Positions 1 through 7,710 of a DNA stretch of 20,035 nt are shown here, in pieces. Position numbers and translations under genes: made by a program. The notes under the pieces are model-generated. The model saw only the letters and a list, made by a program, of their open reading frames with translations. It made no database searches and was not told where the DNA came from. Where the stretch lies: positions 1-20,035 of the IMG/VR virus record IMGVR_UViG_3300018023_000112; one strand, given 5' to 3'. The stretch is from a virus. Position 1 is the first letter of the stretch. Each line of letters opens with the position of its first letter.

Positions 1-161
1 CCTAATACAACCTGCGTCAACGCCTCGATAATTTGCCTGTGGAAATCCAAAACAACCCGCGGCTGCCTGACCATAAGCCCGTGTATCAGGAAGAAATCCT
101 CAAGCGAAGGATACTCGATTATATCACTTGACGCTTGCGGCGTCTGCGGTTGTATTGGCAT
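1..161 (-). CDS. Probable terminase large subunit, N-terminal fragment
   Basis: The left edge of the window cuts this gene, leaving about 53 codons. The frame opens with ATG at 161-159, inside the 3' end of the small-terminase gene (38-base overlap, different frame), and stays open to the edge. The visible protein begins MPIQPQTPQASSDIIEYPSL and continues with a segment containing VRQPRVVLDFHRQIIEAL. A short N-terminal arm with a P...FH...L pattern before the ATPase core is seen in some large terminases, but no Walker motif falls inside the window. The assignment rests mainly on position directly after the small terminase. The upstream SD is weak, so translational coupling with the preceding gene is likely. 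Confidence 0.45.
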   Translation of the reverse strand, partial: MPIQPQTPQASSDIIEYPSLEDFFLIHGLMVRQPRVVLDFHRQIIEALTQVVL

Positions 162-630
162 TACTATTGCCTGTTGCTGCATTGTCCCCCAGCCCCTTCT
201 TTAATGCCTCTAATCGTTCCTTCGGCGATAAATGCGTCAACAAAGCCAACGAGCCGGCATTGATATTCTTCTGCACAACCTTGTCCGTCTGGCCCAAATG
301 CTGCTTGCCCCACCAGATAAGCATTACACGGTCGCCAGCCACAGCCATGGTGTATTGCTTGCGCTTAACCGACATCTTTCCGTTTTCGACTCCTCTTTTA
401 TAAGCTTCCGCAAAAAGCTCATCACTCTTCATCCTGTCAGTAACAGTTCTTTCGGAGCAACATAGGGCGGCGGCCATTTCCTCATACGTGCATTGAATCG
501 CTCCGAGGGCTTCCACTTCTTTGAGATTGAATTCGAGTCGCGGGCGTCCGTCTTCGGCTTTACGCTTGACGGGCTTAACCACTGAAATAGATTGTGCTTT
601 TTTCGACTGTTTTTTCTTCTCGTCTGCCAT
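124..630 (-). CDS. Phage terminase small subunit
   Basis: A 168-residue protein if translation starts at ATG 630. Small terminases bind the packaging start site and hand DNA to the large subunit. A lysine-rich N terminus (1-30) is followed by GRPRLEF and a helix-turn-helix at about 45-66 (TYEEMAAALCCSERTVTDRM). Next comes the hallmark segment MLIWWGKQHLGQTDK at 103-117, typical of one small-terminase family. The C-terminal tail is Asn/Ala/Thr-rich. No clear SD precedes ATG 630. An in-frame GTG at 693 would add 21 residues and lies about 10 bases after a TATAAT box, so the start is uncertain. The next gene begins in another frame inside its 3' end. Confidence 0.85.
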   Translation of the reverse strand: MADEKKKQSKKAQSISVVKPVKRKAEDGRPRLEFNLKEVEALGAIQCTYEEMAAALCCSERTVTDRMKSDELFAEAYKRGVENGKMSVKRKQYTMAVAGDRVMLIWWGKQHLGQTDKVVQKNINAGSLALLTHLSPKERLEALKKGLGDNAATGNSNANTTADAASVK

Positions 631-693
631 AGATAATACTATCGGCTTTTGAGAGTGAATTGCGTTTGAAGAGGGGATGCTTCTTACTGGCAC

Positions 694-736
694 AGTATAT
701 ATATTATATATATTACATTATACTACTACACAGGAA
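694..736 (-). promoter_or_regulatory. AT-rich promoter-like spacer before the small terminase
   Basis: This 43-base gap between the methyltransferase stop and the small terminase is nearly all A/T. On the minus strand it contains two TATAAT boxes, at 722-717 and 708-703. No good -35 box is spaced correctly (GCAAAG at best). A packaging-module promoter is plausible but unproven. Confidence 0.3.
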
Positions 737-1981
737 TTACTTTGCGAGGACGGCTTTCTTGCCTGTGAAATCCTCGCAGCGTTTGACAATCACATCGACG
801 TAATGCGGGTCAATCTCGCAACCGAAACACCGCCGATTCAGCTTCTCGCAGGCGATTAGCGTAGAGCCGGAGCCGAGGAATAAATCGAGGACGTTGTTAT
901 TGACGAGCGACGAATTGAGCAGGGCGTTTTCTATTAAGGCAATGGGCTTCATTGTGGGATGCTTATCACATTTTAATTCTTTATCAATATCCCATACGCT
1001 GTTTTTGAATTCCCCCTTGCCATAAAACACATGTTTTTTCTTCCACGTGTATAAAATTGGCTCGTGCTTGTATTCATAATCCAAACGGCCTAAAGAAAAA
1101 TTCTGGCGATTTTTGTTCCATATTAGAACGTGGCGGGTCGGCAGTCCGCTCATCATCATCATCATCATCATCATCATCAGGCCAAGTTCGCCGTTTTGTG
1201 GCGCGGTTACATAATAACTACAATGGTCTTTTCCATGTTCATAAGCCAGCGTAAACGCTTTTTGCAATAAGGTGAATAGTTTATCTTTTCCCAAAACATC
1301 GTTGGCTATGTCCTTCAAATTCCTTCCAGAAGGCTGGAAGGAATTTAGGAAGCGATTCTTTTCTCCATAATCTACTCCATAGGGCGGGTCAGTGAATACC
1401 ATATCCGCCTTTTGTCCGTCCATCAGCCGCGCGACGTCCTCCGGCTTCGTAGAATCTCCACAAAGTAAGCGATGATTACCGAGGAGCCACAAATCACCTG
1501 CTTTGCTTATCGGCTTCGGCACTTCTGGTATCGCGTCTTCGTCAGTCAATCCTGCCTGATTCGGCATAAACTCCGAAAGCAGGGCGTCAATTTCATCCTG
1601 CGGGAAGCCCAGCGTCGTAACGTCAATCTCCTGCGATTGCAGGTCCGCTATAATCTTAGCCAAAGCCGCGTCATCCCACGTCGCAAGCTCGTTCAATTTG
1701 TTGTCGGCCAGCATATAGGCGTCGGCCTGCTTCTCGGTCATATCAAGGAAAACGACGGGCACTTCTTTTATGCCCAGCTTCTTTGCCGCCTTAAAACGCG
1801 TGTGGCCTGCGATAATAACCTTGTTGGCCTTGCGGACTAATATGGGGTTTGTAAAATCGAATTGCTCTATGCTGCCGGAAATCTTATCGACTGCCTCATC
1901 GTTCTTGCGGGGATTCTTCGGATTGAGCTTTATTGAGCCAATAGCAACATATTCGATTTTGAGCTTGTTTTTCTCTGCCAT
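737..1981 (-). CDS. ParB-like domain fused to a DNA methyltransferase (beta class, N6-A or N4-C)
   Basis: A 414-residue two-domain protein. Residues 8-135 match the ParB/sulfiredoxin-like fold: NPRK at 23-26 and the GHTR version of the GHRR box at 59-62. Residues 160-410 form an S-adenosylmethionine-dependent amino-methyltransferase: catalytic DPPY at 198-201, HPTMKP at 341-346 and the AdoMet-binding FLGSGST at 368-374. DPPY before FxGxG is the beta-class order. Fusions of this kind are common in phages and often sit beside terminase genes, where they may protect DNA from host restriction. Residues 269-277 are nine consecutive methionines from a perfect ATG repeat, in the region between the two motifs where the target-recognition segment lies. 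An intrinsic terminator separates it from the upstream cluster. No clear SD precedes ATG 1981. Confidence 0.92.
   Translation of the reverse strand: MAEKNKLKIEYVAIGSIKLNPKNPRKNDEAVDKISGSIEQFDFTNPILVRKANKVIIAGHTRFKAAKKLGIKEVPVVFLDMTEKQADAYMLADNKLNELATWDDAALAKIIADLQSQEIDVTTLGFPQDEIDALLSEFMPNQAGLTDEDAIPEVPKPISKAGDLWLLGNHRLLCGDSTKPEDVARLMDGQKADMVFTDPPYGVDYGEKNRFLNSFQPSGRNLKDIANDVLGKDKLFTLLQKAFTLAYEHGKDHCSYYVTAPQNGELGLMMMMMMMMMSGLPTRHVLIWNKNRQNFSLGRLDYEYKHEPILYTWKKKHVFYGKGEFKNSVWDIDKELKCDKHPTMKPIALIENALLNSSLVNNNVLDLFLGSGSTLIACEKLNRRCFGCEIDPHYVDVIVKRCEDFTGKKAVLAK
1151..1177. repeat. Perfect (CAT)9 trinucleotide repeat
   Basis: Nine uninterrupted CAT units (ATG on the coding strand) inside the methyltransferase gene encode Met 269-277. 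Unit changes would alter length without shifting the frame. Confidence 0.95.
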
Positions 1982-2112
1982 ATACCGCTTATCGGCAAAA
2001 CCGCGTAAAATGCCCCACGTTGTTTACCCCCCTGCTACGGGACGGGTTAGCGGTTAACCCCCCTAAATTTCGCCGCATAGATTGAATTTGGCCTATTCTG
2101 GCGCATATCAGA
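1982..2112. promoter_or_regulatory. Leader of the methyltransferase gene with two C6 boxes and a dyad
   Basis: Gene-free stretch between the terminator and the methyltransferase. It holds two near-identical boxes, TTTACCCCCCT (2023-2033) and TTAACCCCCCT (2054-2064), 31 bases apart. A dyad, GGGTTA (2044-2049) with TAACCC (2055-2060), overlaps the second box. No convincing -35/-10 pair was found. The layout suits a regulator binding two sites on one helix face, but that is inference. Confidence 0.35.
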
Positions 2113-2146
2113 CAATAAAAAAGCCGCCTGTGCACCAGACGGCTCT
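2113..2146 (-). terminator. Intrinsic terminator after the exported-protein cluster
   Basis: On the minus strand the sequence reads AGCCGTCTG, loop GTGCA, CAGGCGGCT, then a T run. The arms are 2122-2130 and 2136-2144, and the T run is 2122-2117. The 9-bp stem is complete with one G-U pair only as minus-strand RNA, which fixes the direction. It ends the transcript carrying the gene at 2185-2973. Confidence 0.88.
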
Positions 2147-2184
2147 TTCGTATTAACGCCTTTTTAAGGAGGAGGGCTATATCG

Positions 2185-2973
2185 TCAGGTATTCGAATCG
2201 TTGGCAACAGAGTAACTATATGCCGTGCCAAGCGGATTACCTTTGACGTGACTGCCTTTTCTCGCCGCGGACTCTATTTGCTGCATAGCGTTCACGTCGT
2301 ATATCTTTCCGACATTCACGCCATTAGCATCGCCAGAATTTGTAACGTGCTGGGCGATTAACGCGGTATTTACATCGGCCTGTCGTAGCGTCTTGTTTGC
2401 GGAGGTGCCCATAGCCACGTTAATATCGGTTTGTATTACAGCGGCATTGGCGGTCGTGTTTAATGCTGTATTAACGTCTGTCTGAATGAGGGTATGCGTA
2501 GTCCCATCGAGCGTCATTGCGCTGCCAACTGCCGCGGGTGAGGCCGGTATCAGATTCGTCTGCGCGAGAATCACCGGAATACTATTGGTGTCGAATATCT
2601 TAGCCGTTCCAGACCATCGCTCCCGTGGGGACTGATAAACGAGCTTATTGACTAATACCTGGTCTTCCCAAAGAGTATGGTAACTACACGCAGGGGTGCT
2701 CGCCGGCATATCCGCCTTCCAAATACCCATCGCCGCATCATTGGATAACGTATGAGGCGTGATGTAGTAATTTGCAGTCGTCCCGTTATAGTCCTCAAAT
2801 ACAAGCGTGTTGATATTGAGGGAGGTGCCGTCCATCGCATTAACGACGATTACCCTAAGAACAGCCGCCGAGTTGGCATCAAATCCTATAAGCTCATTCG
2901 CCGCATTCGCCAACTGGCAGGTGAAGAACATCGACAGGGCCACTATTGCCAACGTTACGAGTAAGTTTCTCAT
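2185..2973 (-). CDS. Exported phage-associated protein with DVNTAL repeats
   Basis: A 262-residue protein with a clear Sec signal peptide (RN, hydrophobic core, cleavage near LANA at 21-24). Residues 30-115 look like a beta-rich domain with a pattern recalling N-terminal domains of baseplate or receptor-binding proteins: VIVVNAMDGTSLNINTLVF, then a YITPHTL segment. Residues 164-207 hold a 17-residue repeat: QTDVNTALNTTANAAVI, QTDINVAMGTSANKTLR, then QADVNTAL. The start is supported by AGGAG seven to eight bases upstream. It is the last gene before the terminator. A role in host-surface recognition or surface display is inferred from its neighbours; I do not recognise a named family. Confidence 0.7.
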   Translation of the reverse strand: MRNLLVTLAIVALSMFFTCQLANAANELIGFDANSAAVLRVIVVNAMDGTSLNINTLVFEDYNGTTANYYITPHTLSNDAAMGIWKADMPASTPACSYHTLWEDQVLVNKLVYQSPRERWSGTAKIFDTNSIPVILAQTNLIPASPAAVGSAMTLDGTTHTLIQTDVNTALNTTANAAVIQTDINVAMGTSANKTLRQADVNTALIAQHVTNSGDANGVNVGKIYDVNAMQQIESAARKGSHVKGNPLGTAYSYSVANDSNT

Positions 2974-3045
2974 TTTGTCAATCTCCTAAAATTCATTCAG
3001 GTTCATTCAACAATAATACTAATCGGCGATACGGGCGATTTTGGT

Positions 3046-3768
3046 TTATGGCGTCCGCACTCTGCTTATCGAATCGTTGTTGTCCGCCTGGCTAACATCC
3101 CGCATCACAAGCGGTGTTGCGCCATCGACTTTGAATATCGTAAAGATCTGCGGCGTAGTTTTATTGAGCACGGTCTGATTGCCCCAGTTGCACTTCATCG
3201 AATAGACAAGCCAGTCAACGCCCGTCCAGGAATTCGGGTCGGTATTCGGGTCATTGAAATTAACGTCGGCGAATGCCTGGGCTGCAAGTTTGACCTCAAC
3301 GCCGGCGAGAGCTGCAGCAATCTGCGAAGTATTTATGTCGCGGGCGTAACCGCCATGCGAAGCGTCGTAAGAGTTCGCGTCGATTACTTTGAAATTGCGG
3401 AAGTCCCTTGAAACAATAGTAGCATTATTATCATTCACGTCGATATACAGCCAGCCGAGCGTATTGGTATCGCATGCGTCAAGCGGGCAATCATACCAGC
3501 CGTCATAATCAAACGTAACAGCCCCGGCACTATGCTTGACCGCAAAAGCACCCTGATTTTCCTTTGCGAGATATATCTCAAAAGAGGGGAGCGAGGGCAA
3601 AACAAGAGGCACTGTCCCATCGGTATCATTCTTGTTTACCATCGAGCCCAGCTTTACGGTTGTCGCTGTATTCTGGCGTAACTCGGTTTCACCAAAGCAT
3701 ACGTCAACGCACCCGCCGATAAAAACTGCCATATAAAATACAGTCAATGTGATTACGCTCTTAATCAT
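3046..3768 (-). CDS. Exported or lipid-anchored tail-adhesin-like protein
   Basis: A 240-residue protein from the ATG at 3768. An in-frame ATG at 3774 lies only two bases from the AAGGAG SD, so the second ATG fits better. A hydrophobic signal segment covers residues 4-19. IGGC at 17-20 could be a lipobox, or SPase I could cut after CFG at 26. Residues 29-135 resemble a domain I recall from tail-fibre regions of marine and metagenomic phages: LRQNTATTVKLG, then YLAKENQGAFAVKH, a GWYDCPLDACDTNTLGWL segment and FKVIDANSYDA. Versions I recall lack a signal peptide, which makes this copy unusual. The C-terminal third is unknown. Confidence 0.65.
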   Translation of the reverse strand: MIKSVITLTVFYMAVFIGGCVDVCFGETELRQNTATTVKLGSMVNKNDTDGTVPLVLPSLPSFEIYLAKENQGAFAVKHSAGAVTFDYDGWYDCPLDACDTNTLGWLYIDVNDNNATIVSRDFRNFKVIDANSYDASHGGYARDINTSQIAAALAGVEVKLAAQAFADVNFNDPNTDPNSWTGVDWLVYSMKCNWGNQTVLNKTTPQIFTIFKVDGATPLVMRDVSQADNNDSISRVRTP

Positions 3769-3865
3769 TACCATGTCTCCTTACCAGTGATTAGCTCTTA
3801 CTATGTGATTAATCTTAGGGATTTTGAAATCTGCCCAAACAACGTATATTTTAGAGCAAGTCGGG

Positions 3866-6064
3866 TCATCTTTTCCTCATAAGCCAATACAGAGCGGGAT
3901 TAACATTATTTTGCTGTATAGTAGCCGGGGCGTACGGGGGCTGATATGCCCCAATAGTTGTTTTGCCGCCAGCAGGGATAAGCACACCAGCATTTATACA
4001 AGGCGAGGACGGCAGCAAGCTGAAATCTCCGCCGTTCACATCCTTGAATTGCGGGTCGGCATTTATGCTGTGCAGGTCGTTCAAAGCGGACATTGAGTTT
4101 GCCCCGATAGTCGGCCACGCGGTCAGCATTGAGGCCAGAGTAGTATATTCTGTGGTGTAATTATTGACCATATTTGCGTAGTTTTGCATATTCGCATCTT
4201 TGGCATAAGAGCCGATAGTCCAGTAGTCGTTGCGATCGAAGAAGTTGCCGCCGATATATTTCTGGTAATCAAAAATACAGTAAATAGGCGTTGTTGGCAA
4301 ACTGCCTGTCCCCATATTGACAAGAGAGGAATTGGCAACGCAGATATTATTGTAGGCCAGATTGTTCACGGCCTTGTTTCCGCTTCCAGTATTCAGAACG
4401 CCGATAGCGAAATCTGGATACTCAATGCCGTACAAAGTGCAGTTCTTAATAGTGTTTTTAGTTGCACCTGATTCGACAAGATACGGCCAGTTGGCTTGTG
4501 ATATACAGCTATCCACAAGGGCGTTTAATGCTCGGCACACAATCCCGAAGAAACAATCTTTAACCCTGCAATTCTGGACAGTTACACCGCCGCCGTAGGT
4601 TATACCATTGACGTTTATTCCTTCCCACGGCATACCATTGCAGGCATCAACAACGCAGTTTTTCAGCAGGACGTTATTGCCATCAAGTACAATTGGGTCG
4701 TAAGGAAGTTTTACTGTCGGGCCATACTCAAAGTCGGCCATATTTACAATAGTCCCGCCACCGGAAGAAGCCGCACCGGAAACGCCATTGATTACCGGTG
4801 TCATTGTCTGCCACGCAGAAGTCCCGTTTAAAATTATATTGGAGTCGCCAATATTTGACGCTACTATGGTCTTGCAGAAGGCATCGGCGTTGGCGTTCCA
4901 GTCGGTTATGAAATCAGCGATTACCTGTGCAGAAGTTGTCCTGCCAGCACCTACCGTAAACGTATGAGATGAGGTGTTCAAACCCTTCTGAATCCAGATT
5001 TGAATCGTATCGCCGGATACCCACGTTCCCGCTACCATCAATCTTGTCGGGGCGTTGACATCTAAATTGCAATCGTCAATCAAAACATTGGCGGCCAGTG
5101 AATATTGCAGTATCGCGCTCGATGGGGTGTTGAAATTACAATGTTTGATATACGTCCAGACGGGAGATACAATATATATTCCAGTTCCATATCCTAAAGA
5201 GTTGGCCTCTATCGTGCAATTCGTTAAACTCAAAACCGGAAAACTACTGGATGATTCCAATATGGCGTATGTCAAAGCCGTTGTATTCGGCTCATTGAAG
5301 GTCGAGCCGGTTGCAGTAAAGACAAGGGTATCTCCCGCGTCGCCATAGCCCAATTCGACGCAGGGCGAAGTGCCGTAATTGGTGAATGTGCTGTTTGTAA
5401 CATTAGCATCGACATTGCCCTGTCCCCAAAAAATCGGCGAGCCATTAGTTGTTAATGTGCATTGATTCAGGTCGATTTCGCCGCATATTGAGACAGGCGG
5501 GAATATACCCGCACCAACAGGAACGGAAAACTGACAGCCGTTGAATGTTCTGAGCGAATCTGCATAGTGGCCGGATGTTCCCGCGTTGGCGTCAAACTGA
5601 AACATAGAATCTGATTTTGATGACACGAAGTTTATGTCGTTAAATATATAATTTGCTGCGGCACAAAGAGAAGGCGTGAAAATTCCGTAATTAGGTGCAG
5701 TAGGACTGCTATAATTATGAAAATACATATATCTTGAAGCAATTACATTCACACCGGAAATGTTAAGGTAATTGAAAACCCAAGTTTTACCGGATATTAA
5801 AGGCGAGATGGCACAGGGGTCGAAATTCTGATTGACATTCATATTGTAAGTGCCGGTAGCCATACAGACATCAATGGGACTGTTAGTGTTCGACAATTTC
5901 CAGCTTGCAGTCATAATCATATTGAAATCGTTGGCCTCGTCAGTCGAATCTACACCCGTGCCGTTTCCCGTTGCCACGGGAGCCATATACATATAGTAAG
6001 GCGAAGCCGCGAAACACGGCATTGTAACCAGCAGAACCAACAGGATTGTAAATAGCTTACGCAT
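3866..6064 (-). CDS. Exported right-handed parallel beta-helix protein (pectate-lyase-like fold)
   Basis: A 732-residue protein, the largest here. Residues 1-19 form a Sec signal ending in PCFA. Most of the chain shows repeats typical of right-handed beta-helices, such as LIDDCNLDVN, LLKNCVVDACNG, VQNCRVKDCFFGIVCRA and IKNCTLYG. About residues 338-440 form a non-repetitive insertion. The C-terminal DPQFKDVNGGDFSLLPSSPC (about 670-689), then INAG and IGAYQPP, is the usual ending of secreted bacterial beta-helix proteins. Such folds serve as phage tailspikes or as polysaccharide-binding or -cleaving enzymes. I see no definite catalytic set. ATG overlaps the upstream gene's stop by one base (TAATG), with a G-rich SD. 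Confidence 0.78.
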   Translation of the reverse strand: MRKLFTILLVLLVTMPCFAASPYYMYMAPVATGNGTGVDSTDEANDFNMIMTASWKLSNTNSPIDVCMATGTYNMNVNQNFDPCAISPLISGKTWVFNYLNISGVNVIASRYMYFHNYSSPTAPNYGIFTPSLCAAANYIFNDINFVSSKSDSMFQFDANAGTSGHYADSLRTFNGCQFSVPVGAGIFPPVSICGEIDLNQCTLTTNGSPIFWGQGNVDANVTNSTFTNYGTSPCVELGYGDAGDTLVFTATGSTFNEPNTTALTYAILESSSSFPVLSLTNCTIEANSLGYGTGIYIVSPVWTYIKHCNFNTPSSAILQYSLAANVLIDDCNLDVNAPTRLMVAGTWVSGDTIQIWIQKGLNTSSHTFTVGAGRTTSAQVIADFITDWNANADAFCKTIVASNIGDSNIILNGTSAWQTMTPVINGVSGAASSGGGTIVNMADFEYGPTVKLPYDPIVLDGNNVLLKNCVVDACNGMPWEGINVNGITYGGGVTVQNCRVKDCFFGIVCRALNALVDSCISQANWPYLVESGATKNTIKNCTLYGIEYPDFAIGVLNTGSGNKAVNNLAYNNICVANSSLVNMGTGSLPTTPIYCIFDYQKYIGGNFFDRNDYWTIGSYAKDANMQNYANMVNNYTTEYTTLASMLTAWPTIGANSMSALNDLHSINADPQFKDVNGGDFSLLPSSPCINAGVLIPAGGKTTIGAYQPPYAPATIQQNNVNPALYWLMRKR

Positions 6065-6717
6065 TATTTGCCCCCCGTAACAACGCAGTAAACGTAATCG
6101 AGCTTCGCGGCAGGGGAGATATTACTAATCCTCACCCGCCAGAATTTGTCGATTGCGATAACGGTATAAGTGAGAACGCCGTAAGTTGACGATGTGCCCG
6201 CTGTATCTGCCCGAAACATATTGCAGTCGGTTTTGTCGATAAAATTGGCATCAGCATTAGCCCACTTACTATTCGGGTCCGGGAGATGATTCGTGCGTAA
6301 CCACGCCCCGGTATTCGGGTCGTTACTCAGTGCCTCATTGCCCGCGAAAACGGTAGAGCCGAATTGACGCCTTAGACCGCCGTAAGTATTGCCGGAGTAG
6401 CAATTGAAATCAGCTTGCCCGACATTAGCATCGTTGCCGTCGCCCGCCGAGCCGACTGCCCCGTGAAAATAAAGCTGGAATTTCAGCCATGTCCAGCTAT
6501 CGGGCTTGACGAAAACGCGACTGGCATTCGTAACGTTTGAATCTGCCCAAGTTCCGAAATTCGCATCGACCGCCGCGTCGCCGTTGACATCGACTTTGGC
6601 AATCTGGACATATCGAAAATCAGGGGAGGCGCCGCCGGCAGGTGTCGGCACGGTAATAAAGCCGAAAGAAATGCTCGCGGTCAATAAAACAATCAGTAAT
6701 GCTGATAAGTAGCGCAT
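6064..6717 (-). CDS. Exported protein of unknown function
   Basis: A 217-residue protein starting at ATG 6717, with AGGAG eight bases upstream; a TTG two codons earlier is less likely. It has an N-terminal signal peptide (MRYLSALLIVLLTASISFG). The mature part is rich in Asp, Asn, Ala and Trp, for example DVNGDAAVDANFGTWADSN, and is probably beta-structured. It contains no motif I can name. Its stop overlaps the start of the beta-helix gene, so the two are translationally coupled and probably act together. It opens a run of four exported proteins. Confidence 0.7.
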   Translation of the reverse strand: MRYLSALLIVLLTASISFGFITVPTPAGGASPDFRYVQIAKVDVNGDAAVDANFGTWADSNVTNASRVFVKPDSWTWLKFQLYFHGAVGSAGDGNDANVGQADFNCYSGNTYGGLRRQFGSTVFAGNEALSNDPNTGAWLRTNHLPDPNSKWANADANFIDKTDCNMFRADTAGTSSTYGVLTYTVIAIDKFWRVRISNISPAAKLDYVYCVVTGGK

Positions 6718-6753
6718 TGTCAATTCTCCTAATGTAAAAAATCGTAATCACAC

Positions 6754-6777
6754 ATGGAGATTATATCGTCTGATATG
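6754..6777 (-). promoter_or_regulatory. Possible promoter before the exported-protein cluster
   Basis: In the 60-base gap the minus strand has a perfect TATAAT at 6765-6760, preceded by a short dyad CTGACATATCAG (6768-6779). The -35 region is poor (GTTTCC, 16-base spacing), so only the -10 supports this. Confidence 0.3.
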
Positions 6778-7098
6778 TCAGGGAAACTTCATTGCGCGTG
6801 AAATCCTGCTACTGCCGCATTTAACACAAAGAGGGGGCTTGCTCTTATATCCCATACCACAAGTATCGCAGAGCCATTCGCCGCCGGCGTCAGGGTTAAT
6901 CACAGCATCGGACGGTCGCGCCGCCTCATATAGCTCGTAAGGGATTGTGCTACGCATCATCGCAATAGTAAGTTTGTCAATCGTCACCTCGGCCACCTGA
7001 ATGTCCCGGCCCGTACCACCATTCCCAGCCAGAACGCCGAGCATAAAGATATAAGCCACAATACCATCCACGCCAAAGTCATATTTCAATACTCCCAT
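6778..7098 (-). CDS. Small protein with C-terminal zinc ribbon
   Basis: A 106-residue protein. A short hydrophobic stretch (about 12-25, GIVAYIFMLGVLAG) may be a membrane segment. The C terminus carries C77-x2-C80 and C91-x2-C94, a classic treble-cysteine-pair zinc ribbon. Middle residues contain an ELYEAARPSD segment. The ATG lies inside the 3' end of the preceding gene (13-base overlap) without a clear SD. It precedes the exported-protein cluster. Function unknown. Confidence 0.7.
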   Translation of the reverse strand: MGVLKYDFGVDGIVAYIFMLGVLAGNGGTGRDIQVAEVTIDKLTIAMMRSTIPYELYEAARPSDAVINPDAGGEWLCDTCGMGYKSKPPLCVKCGSSRISRAMKFP

Positions 7099-7235
7099 AA
7101 TTTTGTCAATTTGTCTGCCGCATCCTCAGTATCGCTCGTCTGATAAACCACATTCCAGATTTTGCTACCTGCCTGCGACCGGGCTAAAATTTGGATGCAC
7201 CTGTGCTGCATATATTTTGTTCTGCTTTTCGGCAT
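7086..7235 (-). CDS. Small protein of unknown function (49 aa)
   Basis: The 49-residue frame starts at ATG 7235 and ends LTKLWEY. The C-terminal part (QAGSKIWNVVYQTSDTEDAA) has normal coding character. The same frame continues upstream to 7379, but that extension is Arg/Tyr-rich and looks like a shadow of the gene at 7165-7390, so I place the start at 7235. A second ATG eight codons later is also possible. It overlaps both neighbours, as usual in compact phage operons. Confidence 0.55.
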   Translation of the reverse strand: MPKSRTKYMQHRCIQILARSQAGSKIWNVVYQTSDTEDAADKLTKLWEY

Positions 7236-7390
7236 ATATAATCTCGAATCGACAAGCCAGCAATAATGCCTTCTTTGAATCCGGCAGAGCAAGGGATACG
7301 GCGTCCTCAGTAATTCCCGCCTGAGCTGATACTCTGTTTTGTAGCCATATCGACGCTTTGCGCCAACGGTGAATCTCAAAAGACCTCCAT
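7165..7390 (-). CDS. Small protein needing a +1 shift near its start (frameshifted gene)
   Basis: From ATG 7390 the frame reads M-E-V-F then TGA (7378-7376). Skipping one T of the TTTT run restores a long frame to the TAG at 7167-7165: MEVFEIHRWRKASIWLQNRV, then a segment with AGITEDAVSLALPDSKKALL and an ending HPNFSPVAGR. The downstream part has balanced, protein-like composition but no ATG, GTG or TTG start in its own frame. The slip site GTC TTT TGA follows GGAGG closely, recalling the release-factor-2 +1 frameshift. A one-base insertion or sequencing error in the T run is equally possible. About 74 residues if joined. Function unknown. Confidence 0.5.
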
Positions 7391-7405
7391 GTCCTCTGCC
7401 TGAAC

Positions 7406-7528
7406 CTATTTACTCTTTGCTGTCACAACCGCTTTGATTTCGCATTCACCCGGCGATAATGTTCTGCGGAAGCTTTTCACCGGCTTATGCGCCATCATCG
7501 TTTTTTTGATTCGCCTCATATTACCCAT
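7406..7528 (-). CDS. Small basic protein (40 aa)
   Basis: A 40-residue protein starting MGNMRRIKKTMMAHKPVKSF and ending VVTAKSK. The ATG overlaps the preceding stop by one base (TAATG), and AGAGG lies upstream, so translation is coupled. The N-terminal half is strongly basic and could bind nucleic acid. No family recognised. Confidence 0.55.
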   Translation of the reverse strand: MGNMRRIKKTMMAHKPVKSFRRTLSPGECEIKAVVTAKSK

Positions 7529-7710
7529 TAGAATAACCTCTTTTCTTTGGGCCTCTCAATTGAGCGTGGCATTTTCAATTTATCATACAAAGCATACGCC
7601 CGCTTTTTGTTTTTATACCTGCGGCACTTTTCGGACATCGACTCCCATCGGCCCGTATTTTCGTCGTGTTCCATCACTTTTACAATAACATAATAATCGG
7701 GATTGCTCAT
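7528..7710 (-). CDS. Small protein of unknown function (60 aa)
   Basis: A 60-residue protein starting MSNPDYYVIVKVMEHDENTG. A beta-strand-like opening is followed by a basic helix (EKCRRYKNKKRAYALYDKL). The ATGA overlap with the upstream gene and the TAATG overlap with the downstream one place it in the operon. No family recognised. Confidence 0.65.
   Translation of the reverse strand: MSNPDYYVIVKVMEHDENTGRWESMSEKCRRYKNKKRAYALYDKLKMPRSIERPKEKRLF

Noticed and set aside
1057-1254. Plus-strand frame with a poly-Ser run
   Set aside because: Shadow of the CAT repeat on the opposite strand of the methyltransferase.
1989-2231. Minus-strand 80-codon frame between the exported cluster and the methyltransferase
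   Set aside because: It runs through the intrinsic terminator and overlaps the 3' end of a real gene. Composition is Arg-rich and not protein-like, although its last 29 codons have their own ATG.
7236-7379. Upstream extension of the 49-residue protein from a TTG after GGAGG
   Set aside because: The extension is Arg/Tyr/Leu-rich, while the neighbouring frame over the same bases looks clearly protein-like.
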